Below, piece after piece: positions 1 to 6,350 of a DNA stretch of 64,000 nucleotides (its first letter is position 1; every line of letters starts with the position of its first letter). The stretch covers positions 1 to 64,000 of the forward strand of contig JAZTXH010000009.1 of assembly GCA_045636325.1 (NCBI GenBank), read 5' to 3'. Source of the stretch: CAKSHP01 sp045636325 (lineage in GTDB: Bacteria > Bacillota > Clostridia > UBA1381 > UMGS1253). A model generated the notes under the pieces. It was given only the letters and a program-made list of their open reading frames with translations. It was not told the origin of the DNA and did no database searches. Both the position numbers and the translations under genes were made by a program.

Positions 1-137
1 TTGAACTGCGGAAGCATAAAGAATGCCGCCCTTCCTGCAGCTGCGATTGCACAAAGTACACTTATTACAATAAGCTCTCTTGCCTTGGGCTTTCTTGATT
101 CAAATACCATACAAAACGGTATCATTGTTTCAAGGAT
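1..137 (-). pseudogene. ECF transporter S-component, 5'-truncated and cut by window edge
   Basis: Reading leftwards from about position 137 gives an open frame containing ETMIPF, then FESRKPKARELIVIS, then a hydrophobic stretch with GRAAFFMLPQF. These match the conserved N-terminal region of clostridial energy-coupling-factor transporter S components, membrane proteins that bind a vitamin or metal substrate. The family normally has about 30 further residues, including a first membrane helix, before this point. Here they are replaced by relaxase sequence in another frame, with no start codon or ribosome binding site visible. The rest of the gene lies left of the window. Family identity rests on pattern recognition of 45 residues, so it is a moderate call. 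Confidence 0.55.
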
Positions 138-567
138 GATAGTGTCCTTCCTCTTTGTGAAAAGCAGCGTACCATTTCATATTCTCGGCAGGAATTCTAT
201 GGTAGGATGCTATCTCAAATTGCTTCGACCTGAGAAGATTTCTCCATGCATCCGGCGTATCATACCCAAGTCTTTCTGCATCAGTTTGTCTGAGAGATAT
301 GATTTCTTCCCAGACAATTCCTTTGTGATGATAGATTTCCTGTGAGGCTTTATGCAGATTAACATAGTCCTCCTGACCAAACAAACCATGGTCGCCCATC
401 TTTACAACCCCAGGCCTCTCGGCAGCATATTGAGTGAACACCTCCGACCTATACCTTGTATTAATTGTTTTATCAACTCCATCTCTTTTTGAAATATATT
501 CCGTGAACCCACCGCCTACAGGTTTACCTGTTTTGCAGTAGCGTGTTGATATAAAAACTTTACTCAT
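130..567 (-). pseudogene. MobP-type relaxase, N-terminal fragment
   Basis: This 145-residue frame begins MSKVFISTRYCK behind a good GGAGG site (576-580) and runs through motifs typical of clostridial MobP3-like plasmid/ICE relaxases, including YISKRDGVDK and MKWYAAFHKEEGHYHP. Relaxases nick one strand at oriT during conjugative transfer. The frame stops right after HYHP, where the family continues into the HxHxH metal-binding motif and several hundred more residues, so the enzyme must be inactive. The stop lies within the fused ECF-transporter fragment, which points to a deletion junction at about 130-140. A longer frame reaches 669, but the internal ATG at 567 has the ribosome binding site. 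Confidence 0.7.
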
Positions 568-1020
568 AATTTTTCCTCCAATCTCAAAAATTCTTGTAAT
601 TTTGAAGACACCTGTTTTGACACCTGTTGAAACGCCCACACGGTGCGGTCTGACGGCAATACCGCACACCTAAACCGCACCGTAAGATGCACTTTTCAAA
701 CTCTCCGCCGGGCTTTGCACGGCGATGTAAGGGTGCTTGGAGCGGAAAGCGCACCAAGCTTTATCCTGCTTCTTTTAAAAATCTCTCGCCTCGTCGTTTC
801 GGGGCGCCCCGTCAGGTGATTTCTCGTACCTTCGTTTGTTCTTTCAAATCGATTTTAAGGTGTTACCATAGGGCTTATCTATTGGGTTCGAGAGGCTAAC
901 TTTTCAGGGTGGTGTACCTACCTTACCCCGAATAGTTATATGCTGAAACCCCGCCTTAAGCCCTTGGTCATACGCATAGAATCGAATTTTAGGTCTCAAA
1001 CCTATTTGTCACACGATGAT
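568..1020. other. Gene-free mobile-element stretch with palindromes (possible oriT)
   Basis: No convincing gene is seen here. The stretch lies 5' of the relaxase fragment and has unusually GC-rich blocks for this genome. It contains GTGCGGT/ACCGCAC inverted copies around 638-667, an imperfect hairpin at 735-759, and the perfect 12-bp palindrome CGGGGCGCCCCG at 800-811. Origins of transfer usually sit beside the relaxase gene and contain such hairpins next to a nick site. A plus-strand 70-codon frame inside (687-899) has no ribosome binding site or recognisable protein and is discarded. Confidence 0.35.
735..759. repeat. Imperfect hairpin, oriT candidate
   Basis: GCTTGGAGCG (735-744) pairs with GCGCACCAAGC (749-759) with one A-A mismatch, giving about nine base pairs around a five-base loop. 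It is preceded by GTAAGGGTGC, which loosely resembles the TAAGTGCGCCCT nick-region core of MobP/IncQ-like origins. The location about 170 bp upstream of a relaxase start supports an oriT reading, but no nick site can be assigned. Confidence 0.3.
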
Positions 1021-1383
1021 TTACGAGGTTAACTTTCTTCGGTAGGGTAAATACCTTAGCCTTTCTTGACTTTTTTTCATAGAGTTAAGAGAAGCCACCA
1101 TTGATAAAACAATTTTTTCTAAATCTTTAACTTTAACTTCGGGAACATAGTCAGCCCCAATAGGACATTCATGTGAACAATAATAATTACATAAAGATGG
1201 TTCCTTGTAAACTTTTGATAACAATAATACTTCTTCGGGTGTGATTGGGAATTTCCCATTTTCTATGCGTTCAAGTCGCTCTGGTGCAAGTAGCCCCAGG
1301 TCGTTATCAACAACTGCATCACACACATCATCTCGTGTTAAATTTAATTTTTTTCTTAGTTCCTTATATGCATTCTCTCTCAT
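1021..1383 (-). CDS. HTH regulator with conserved CNYYCSHECPIG motif, C-terminally truncated
   Basis: This 120-residue protein has an N-terminal helix-turn-helix-like segment (NAYKELRKKLNLTRDDVCDAV, with RLERIENGKFPITPEEVLLLSKVY following). A Cys cluster, CNYYCSHECPIG, and VPEVKVKDLEKIVLSMVASLNS come next, a combination I recognise from small regulators common in clostridial genomes and mobile elements. Relatives continue well past QERL, but here the sequence changes to an unrelated basic tail (RYLPYRRKLTS) and stops, so the C-terminus is probably lost at a rearrangement. The ATG at 1383 has GAGG eight bases upstream. The gene follows the immunity gene by 17 bases and is probably co-transcribed with it. 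Confidence 0.65.
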   Translation of the reverse strand: MRENAYKELRKKLNLTRDDVCDAVVDNDLGLLAPERLERIENGKFPITPEEVLLLSKVYKEPSLCNYYCSHECPIGADYVPEVKVKDLEKIVLSMVASLNSMKKSQERLRYLPYRRKLTS

Positions 1384-1400
1384 ATCTAAGTCCTCTTTAC

Positions 1401-1790
1401 TCAACCCTCTATATATTCAATAAGTGAATGTGCAATTTTTTTAGGTTTTGAAGACGGAGATTTTACATATACATTACCTTTTTTATCTTGCCATACACAT
1501 AATCCATCTATGTTGGTTTCTTCAATCACATACCAATCTTCAGGTACATCTGCATCAATGTTTCGCTGTTCCTTTGTAACGGAAACAACATTTAAACGAT
1601 TGTTTCGCGTTATACCCGTAAATTCATGTCCTTCAAAGCAAACTAAACCGATTTCTTTAAGATACATTCTGTAATCCTTTGAAAAAGATAATGTTAGTGC
1701 TTCTTCTGCTTCTTTGATTTCATCTTCATCACAACCATTTGCTCCAATATAATCCGAGAAACTTTTTAGAAGTTCTATTACGTTTTTCAT
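1401..1790 (-). CDS. SUKH (SMI1/KNR4-family) immunity protein
   Basis: This is a 129-residue cytosolic protein. Features of the SMI1/KNR4 superfamily are visible: an N-terminal helix with a CDEDEIKEAEEALTLSFSKDY segment (the usual place for an acidic 'I-x-x-A-E-x-x-L' turn), then DYRMYLKEIGLV, a central strand with GITR, and a C-terminal PSSKPKKIAHSLIEYIE helix. SUKH proteins neutralise nuclease and other polymorphic toxins by direct binding. It starts one base after the stop of the LHH-nuclease lipoprotein, with GGAGG eight bases before ATG 1790. That tight coupling fits a cognate toxin-immunity pair. The pairing is inferred from order; the fold call is fairly firm. Confidence 0.8.
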   Translation of the reverse strand: MKNVIELLKSFSDYIGANGCDEDEIKEAEEALTLSFSKDYRMYLKEIGLVCFEGHEFTGITRNNRLNVVSVTKEQRNIDADVPEDWYVIEETNIDGLCVWQDKKGNVYVKSPSSKPKKIAHSLIEYIEG

Positions 1791-1791
1791 G

Positions 1792-2988
1792 TTAAATACC
1801 TCCGTTAGCAAATGTCACATTACCTAAATATTCCCAAAAGGCTTTTCTTGTTTTTGCAAATTCAGGGCGTACAATTTCTGATTCTTTTCCAACGATATTT
1901 AATATAGCCGAATTGCCCTGATGTTGGGAGTCAGTTAAAACTGCTAATGTTCCATCTGCTTTTTGTCCTACATGATGTAATTGATAAGCTTTTCCAGTCA
2001 TGGGATCTAAAGGTGCATAACCTCTTTGCATTCTCACAAGATTGGTAACCTCTGTTCCATCCGGGAGCTGACTTATATAATTTAGATCAATATTTTGTAC
2101 CAAAGCAGTTTTTCCGTTTACCATTATAGGTTTTAATCCTGCATTCTTATATACCAAGTATTCATCCAGATTATGCATTTGCGATATTACATCAATAGGC
2201 AACTCCGAATCTGCTTGTATCAAGGCTGCTTCATTCATTGTTAATCCGTTTTTTGTTGCAGTCTTGAGTAAAAAGGCTTCACTTGAGCCTCCAACTATAG
2301 CACCTGAAATTGCACCCCATTTAAAACCTTCAGTTGCTCCTATGCCAGCAGCCTTAACGGCTTCCTCGAAGTCTCCCGTTTGTATCCCTTTAACAACACC
2401 TGCAGAAATTCCGCCAAATGCAGCAGAAGATATTGCAAAAGTTTTTGCCGTTGTTGCAGATGCAGCAAATATCATACTTACAGCAGGCGCTCCTGCACCT
2501 GCTGATACGACAGATACAGTAACGCAAACGAGAATAACACCTGTACCAATAGCTATATTTTTAAGTATTGTTTCGGTGGTGTTATCTTCAATTTCTTGAA
2601 ATTCCTGAACCGTAGTCTTTCCATCATTTCCTAAAGTGAAAATATATCGACTGCCCTGAAACAGCTCGTCCAACTCTGCTATTGTATATCCAAAATAAAT
2701 ATTTGACTGAGAATTATACGAAATTTCTTCAAGATATTCTTTTGAAATATATATGCTGCTTACATTTTCAACAAAATACTCTTTACTGTTAAGTGCAGAA
2801 ACTGTTTCCTTATAAATCAAATCCTCAATATGCTCATGCAAAAATTCATCATCTAATGAGTTAAACTGGAGAATTTCAGCATACGGATCAACAATCGCAT
2901 CATCAGTATTTTGACCATCGTTATTTATTTTTGAACATGCAGTAAGCAACATAGTCATTGCCAAAATAAAACATATTAATCTTTTCAT
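1792..2988 (-). CDS. Lipoprotein with C-terminal LHH-type HNH/Endo VII nuclease toxin domain
   Basis: A 398-residue protein with a lipoprotein signal: a hydrophobic N-terminus ending in the lipobox LTAC (Cys18). Residues about 140-205 form a long Gly/Ala-rich hydrophobic stretch that could be membrane-inserting. The C-terminus carries a compact module with LHH at 337-339, Gln342 and TDSQHQG around 353-358, matching the LHH branch of HNH/Endonuclease VII toxin domains. Such domains cut DNA when delivered into a competitor. The start ATG overlaps the stop of the surface-protein gene by four bases, and the SUKH immunity gene follows directly. Having a lipobox on a nuclease toxin is unusual for polymorphic toxins, which normally carry WXG100/LXG-type or other export domains. 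Confidence 0.75.
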   Translation of the reverse strand: MKRLICFILAMTMLLTACSKINNDGQNTDDAIVDPYAEILQFNSLDDEFLHEHIEDLIYKETVSALNSKEYFVENVSSIYISKEYLEEISYNSQSNIYFGYTIAELDELFQGSRYIFTLGNDGKTTVQEFQEIEDNTTETILKNIAIGTGVILVCVTVSVVSAGAGAPAVSMIFAASATTAKTFAISSAAFGGISAGVVKGIQTGDFEEAVKAAGIGATEGFKWGAISGAIVGGSSEAFLLKTATKNGLTMNEAALIQADSELPIDVISQMHNLDEYLVYKNAGLKPIMVNGKTALVQNIDLNYISQLPDGTEVTNLVRMQRGYAPLDPMTGKAYQLHHVGQKADGTLAVLTDSQHQGNSAILNIVGKESEIVRPEFAKTRKAFWEYLGNVTFANGGI

Positions 2989-4814
2989 TCGTCTGCACCT
3001 CCATTTTCATCCTTGTGAAGAGGCAATTCTAAAACTTGTTTATTCTTCTTTGTTTTATATACAAATAATATAACAAGTACTAATAATACTATAGAAAGGG
3101 GAATATAGATTATGTAATTGAAAGACGAACTATCCTCTTGTACATCGTCATTTGGTATTGTCATAGATGCAGGTTTTGTATTGGAAGTAGTTATAAATTT
3201 TCCACTTTCATCTATAGTGTCGCCTTGTGAAATTCTGTACTTTACTTCATCTAAGGTCAGATGAGTATTATACACAAACGCTTTCAAAACATCGTTATTA
3301 CCTACATATATTTTTTTGCTTTCGGGTTCAATGTATTTGTTTTTGAATGTTATTGTATAAATGCCCTCTTCAGTAAAATGCTCACCGCTTTTTGTCGGTC
3401 TGTTGAATCGCACATCTAATTCGCCGGTTTCTGGATTTAAAATTTCCCTTTTAACATCAACATCCAAATATTTGGAATTTGCAAAATCTATATAAAATCC
3501 ATTCTTAGTAGTTGTGTTATTTAATATTTCAGCATTTGTCTTTGAATCAAAAAGGAACACCATACTGTTTCCGTTTCTAACAGAAAACTTAAAGAAAATT
3601 CTATAGTGACCGATTTTATTTATTCCCTTGGTATTTGTTATTTCGTAATCAAGAGCAACTTCATAATCGCCTTCTTCAAATAATCTTACTTTTGTATCAG
3701 CACCGATACTTGCATTAGCTTCTAAAAAGTTAGTGTAGGTGACTACATTAGTCTGATTATTATTTCTGTCTGTATATCTAACGAATAAGGCACCTCTGCC
3801 AAAATCCATAGAACCTTTTTCGAAATATTGGTCATATCCGTCAGTATCGGCAGTAATGGATAAGTTTTTATTTCCACGTAATTTATCTATGTTTTCGTTG
3901 AGTTTAAACCAAAGAGCCACTTTATCTCCGGCATTTTTTAAAAACACTACATTGCCTTCTGCATCTGTCGTATCCTCTGTATAACCGCTGACAAAGAAAT
4001 TCCCCAAATCCCAATCTTTATGAGGATCATTTGCATCTATGTTTTTTTCGCCTGAATAACTGTCAAAATCATTAACTCTTACTCTTTTACCTAGATTGTA
4101 TGTCTTGTTTAAATCGTACTTTTCTTGAGCGGCATCTTTCGAATACGCATAGAATTCATACACTTCGGCACATTTTTTATAGTCGTATTTGTCTGTGTTA
4201 ATAAATAAGAAATTACTATCTTTAGTTCTAATTCTCATTTTATAGGCTACTATAGTTCTATAAAAACAACCATTGATTAATTCAACATCTGTCGCTTTAT
4301 AAATTGCTTGTGTTCTGTTTGGAACATCTGCAAATGCATTAGTGAAAGTCTTTACTGTAGTCCAATTTTTCTGGTCATTTGAAGTTTGAAGTATTATCGC
4401 CCCATTTAAAATTTTAGATTCAAGCTCAATATCTGAAACATTTTTGCTTTTGTCTTCTATAAGATGCCATTCATCAACATTACCATTTAGCAACGAGTCG
4501 TTATACGTATAGTAAAATTCCAAATTGTTATCTGTTATTTCATAAGAAGGAAACTTGTTCTTTTTACCTTCATTGGCTATATTTGCCTTTAAACTAAAAG
4601 AGCCATATGTGTTTTTTTCGTTGGTATTCTTAGATGTTTTGTTATCTTGTAATTCATAGTGACTATTATCGTCAAATTCAAATACTTTACCAGCAACTTC
4701 TGTTTTATCATCAGTTCCCAACGCTGTATAAGAGCATAAATTTAAAATGATACTCATAATGACTATTAGAGAAAGAAATATTTTTCTGTTTTTTATGTCT
4801 TTTGTAAATTCCAT
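2985..4814 (-). CDS. Membrane-anchored cell-surface protein, unknown family
   Basis: I do not recognise this 609-residue protein. It has a hydrophobic signal or anchor segment at about 11-33, a long polar beta-rich, Asn/Lys/Asp-rich ectodomain (about 35-560), a single membrane helix at 567-586 and a short charged cytoplasmic tail. This is the layout of a type I surface protein. The ATG at 4814 has a good GGAGG site. Its stop overlaps the start of the nuclease-lipoprotein gene (ATGA), so the two are translationally coupled. It may present, deliver or help export the toxin; that is inference from gene order only. Composition is more AT-rich than the core genes to the right. Confidence 0.8.
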   Translation of the reverse strand: MEFTKDIKNRKIFLSLIVIMSIILNLCSYTALGTDDKTEVAGKVFEFDDNSHYELQDNKTSKNTNEKNTYGSFSLKANIANEGKKNKFPSYEITDNNLEFYYTYNDSLLNGNVDEWHLIEDKSKNVSDIELESKILNGAIILQTSNDQKNWTTVKTFTNAFADVPNRTQAIYKATDVELINGCFYRTIVAYKMRIRTKDSNFLFINTDKYDYKKCAEVYEFYAYSKDAAQEKYDLNKTYNLGKRVRVNDFDSYSGEKNIDANDPHKDWDLGNFFVSGYTEDTTDAEGNVVFLKNAGDKVALWFKLNENIDKLRGNKNLSITADTDGYDQYFEKGSMDFGRGALFVRYTDRNNNQTNVVTYTNFLEANASIGADTKVRLFEEGDYEVALDYEITNTKGINKIGHYRIFFKFSVRNGNSMVFLFDSKTNAEILNNTTTKNGFYIDFANSKYLDVDVKREILNPETGELDVRFNRPTKSGEHFTEEGIYTITFKNKYIEPESKKIYVGNNDVLKAFVYNTHLTLDEVKYRISQGDTIDESGKFITTSNTKPASMTIPNDDVQEDSSSFNYIIYIPLSIVLLVLVILFVYKTKKNKQVLELPLHKDENGGADE

Positions 4815-4868
4815 ATGTGAACCTCCAAATTATTACCATGCATTAGTATAACATTATTATCTCATATA

Positions 4869-4892
4869 GACTGTACGATAAGCAGTACAGTC
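4869..4892. promoter_or_regulatory. Perfect inverted repeat, operator candidate
   Basis: GACTGTAC (4869-4876) and GTACAGTC (4885-4892) form a perfect 8-bp inverted repeat with an 8-base spacer, 55-78 bp upstream of the surface-protein start. The dyad symmetry and position suit a binding site for a dimeric regulator of the toxin operon. It does not match the Gram-positive LexA box. Confidence 0.45.
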
Positions 4893-4933
4893 AACAAAGT
4901 TTTCAACTATTTAAAAATTATAAATAACAAAAA

Positions 4934-4961
4934 TGCGTAGCCCATATTTCAGAGCTACGCA
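4934..4961 (-). terminator. Hairpin with T-tract on the minus strand
   Basis: TGCGTAGC (4934-4941) pairs perfectly with GCTACGCA (4954-4961). On the minus strand the stem is followed by TTTTTGTTATTT, as in an intrinsic terminator. It would end transcripts coming from the structured element and KilA-N side before the toxin operon. Confidence 0.55.
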
Positions 4962-4991
4962 CGAAAAACATACAACCCTGACGATAAGGCT

Positions 4992-5115
4992 GCTAGACAC
5001 TTATACTTACATTTCCTCACAAGGTTATGAAGTCAGAGTGTACGCTTTTTCCAAAATAGCGTACACCTTGCGAGAAAAAATTATACTTACCCTATTGTAA
5101 GTATAATAGTCTAGC
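4992..5115. repeat. 124-bp nested inverted-repeat element (structured RNA or MITE)
   Basis: Outer arms at 4992-5011 and 5096-5115 are complementary at 18 of 20 positions. Inside, GTGTACGCT (5038-5046) and AGCGTACAC (5058-5066) form a perfect 9-bp stem, and CTC/AAGGT at 5016-5025 can pair with ACCTT/GAG at 5065-5074. TTATACTTAC occurs at both 5001-5010 and 5081-5090, each complementary to GTAAGTATAA at 5097-5106, so two mutually exclusive folds are possible. It lies between KilA-N and the toxin operon. It could be a regulatory RNA, a miniature transposable element or a set of protein-binding sites. Confidence 0.6.
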
Positions 5116-5200
5116 ATACAAATTATAGCATAGTTTTTAATAATTTACAATACATTTCGACCATTTTCAGCATTTTACTAACAAAATATTTGTTTAACAT

Positions 5201-5236
5201 AAAAATCCCTCTTGCGTGTTTATCAGCACAAGAGGG
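5201..5236 (-). terminator. Terminator of the KilA-N gene
   Basis: CCCTCTTG (5207-5214) pairs with CAAGAGGG (5229-5236), and on the minus strand the stem is followed by ATTTTTATG. It sits eight bases past the KilA-N stop codon. Confidence 0.75.
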
Positions 5237-5244
5237 AAGTTGCA

Positions 5245-6081
5245 TTATTCTATTAAATTTTTAGGCAAATTTTCAATTGATAATTTCGAAAGTGTTTCCA
5301 ATTGTTTTACTGCCATTTCGTGTAGTGTAACGATTCTTTCAGACTGTGGTTTACCTTGGTCTATCATTATTGCATTATAGTTTTCCATATTAGACAATAC
5401 AAGCAATTGATTCAATGTTGCATAATCTCTGATATTTCCTTTTTTGTCTGGATTATTGTCTCGCCATTGTTTTGCTGTCATTCCAAATAATGCAACATTT
5501 AAGAGGTCAGCTTCATTGGCATATGTAAAAGAAATTTGATTGGGAGTAAGTTCTGCCGGTATCAAATTTTCTTTTATAGCATCAGTATGAATTTTATAAT
5601 TGAGCTTTGAAATTTCTCTATTCAAATTCCAATTAAGTGAAAGTCGGCTGTTTTCGTCACTCTTAATGCGTTTGTAATCTTTGATAATATATAATTTAAA
5701 TTCAGCAGATACCCATGATGCGAACTCAAATGCAATATCCGAATGAGCATAAGTGCCGCCATATCTACCGGATTTTGAAACGATACCTATAGCATTCACG
5801 CCTTCAATCCATTTTGTTGGTGACATAGTAAATGCATTTGCTCCTGCTTGGGTTCTAAACCCGTCGAATTCGACGGGTTTAAAATTGGGATTATGTAATG
5901 ACTCCCATAAACCCAAAAATTCTATTGTATCACGAGACCGCATCCAATTTTTAATGACATCATTCGGTGCATCACTCTTATATTTTGCAATATCGGTAAG
6001 AGAAATAAATTCATTTTGAAAATCATTTGTATATATGCTGATATCAAAACCATTGGCATGTATTGTTTCTTTAATTGCCAT
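5245..6081 (-). CDS. KilA-N domain protein
   Basis: A 278-residue protein. The N-terminal half is a KilA-N DNA-binding domain: FISLTDIAKYKSDAP, NWMRSRDTIEFLGLWESLHNP, then FTMSPTKWIEGVNAIGIVSKSGRYGGTYAHSDIAFEFASWVSAEFKLYIIKDYKR. KilA-N domains occur in phage antirepressors and in many stand-alone genes of gut bacteria. The C-terminal half (about 150-278) is conserved in these stand-alone forms but has no assigned function. No other phage genes are present nearby. It has its own promoter, within a module almost identical to that of the CHAT gene, and its own terminator. A regulatory or phage-sensing role alongside the CHAT protein is inference. Confidence 0.85.
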   Translation of the reverse strand: MAIKETIHANGFDISIYTNDFQNEFISLTDIAKYKSDAPNDVIKNWMRSRDTIEFLGLWESLHNPNFKPVEFDGFRTQAGANAFTMSPTKWIEGVNAIGIVSKSGRYGGTYAHSDIAFEFASWVSAEFKLYIIKDYKRIKSDENSRLSLNWNLNREISKLNYKIHTDAIKENLIPAELTPNQISFTYANEADLLNVALFGMTAKQWRDNNPDKKGNIRDYATLNQLLVLSNMENYNAIMIDQGKPQSERIVTLHEMAVKQLETLSKLSIENLPKNLIE

Positions 6082-6119
6082 TTTGGTAAACCTCCATTCT
6101 TATGGATTATTTCAATTTT

Positions 6120-6148
6120 ATTATAACATATATTTCGACAAATAACAA
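6120..6148 (-). promoter_or_regulatory. Promoter of the KilA-N gene
   Basis: On the minus strand, TTGTTA (6148-6143) and TATAAT (6125-6120) are 17 bases apart and 39 bases upstream of the KilA-N ATG. The same two boxes with the same spacing occur upstream of the CHAT gene. Confidence 0.7.
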
Positions 6149-6265
6149 TGCTTTTGATGTAAATGCTTATATTTTTGCGATAAATTCTTCCTGTTAATAT
6201 TACTTTTTTGGATGTTGGACAAAAATAGCATATGCGAAAGAAATATAATTCTGTCACATATGCTA
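6120..6265. repeat. Duplicated upstream module, copy A
   Basis: About 146 bp closely similar to 10363-10510, including the promoter, the GGACAAAAA segment and a long hairpin, TAGCATATG (6226-6234) with CATATGCTA (6257-6265) and a partly paired interior. On the minus strand the hairpin is followed by TATTTTTGTCC, so it can also act as the terminator of the upstream CHAT gene. The two copies precede the two adjacent genes in the same orientation. Confidence 0.8.
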
Positions 6266-6350
6266 AATTATTAAATATCCTGATAAATCATACCCTGCTT
6301 TAACGGCATCAACAAACATACTACAAAAAATGAATAACATCCAGATAAAA

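Noticed and set aside
687..899. 70-codon plus-strand frame next to the relaxase fragment
   Set aside because: No ribosome binding site, basic low-complexity product and no recognisable family; it overlaps palindromic mobile-element DNA.
4869..4892. LexA box in the toxin operon promoter
   Set aside because: The dyad does not match GAAC-N4-GTTC in sequence or spacing.
5922..6257. 111-codon minus-strand frame overlapping KilA-N start
   Set aside because: It overlaps the KilA-N gene in another frame and the promoter module; no family resemblance.
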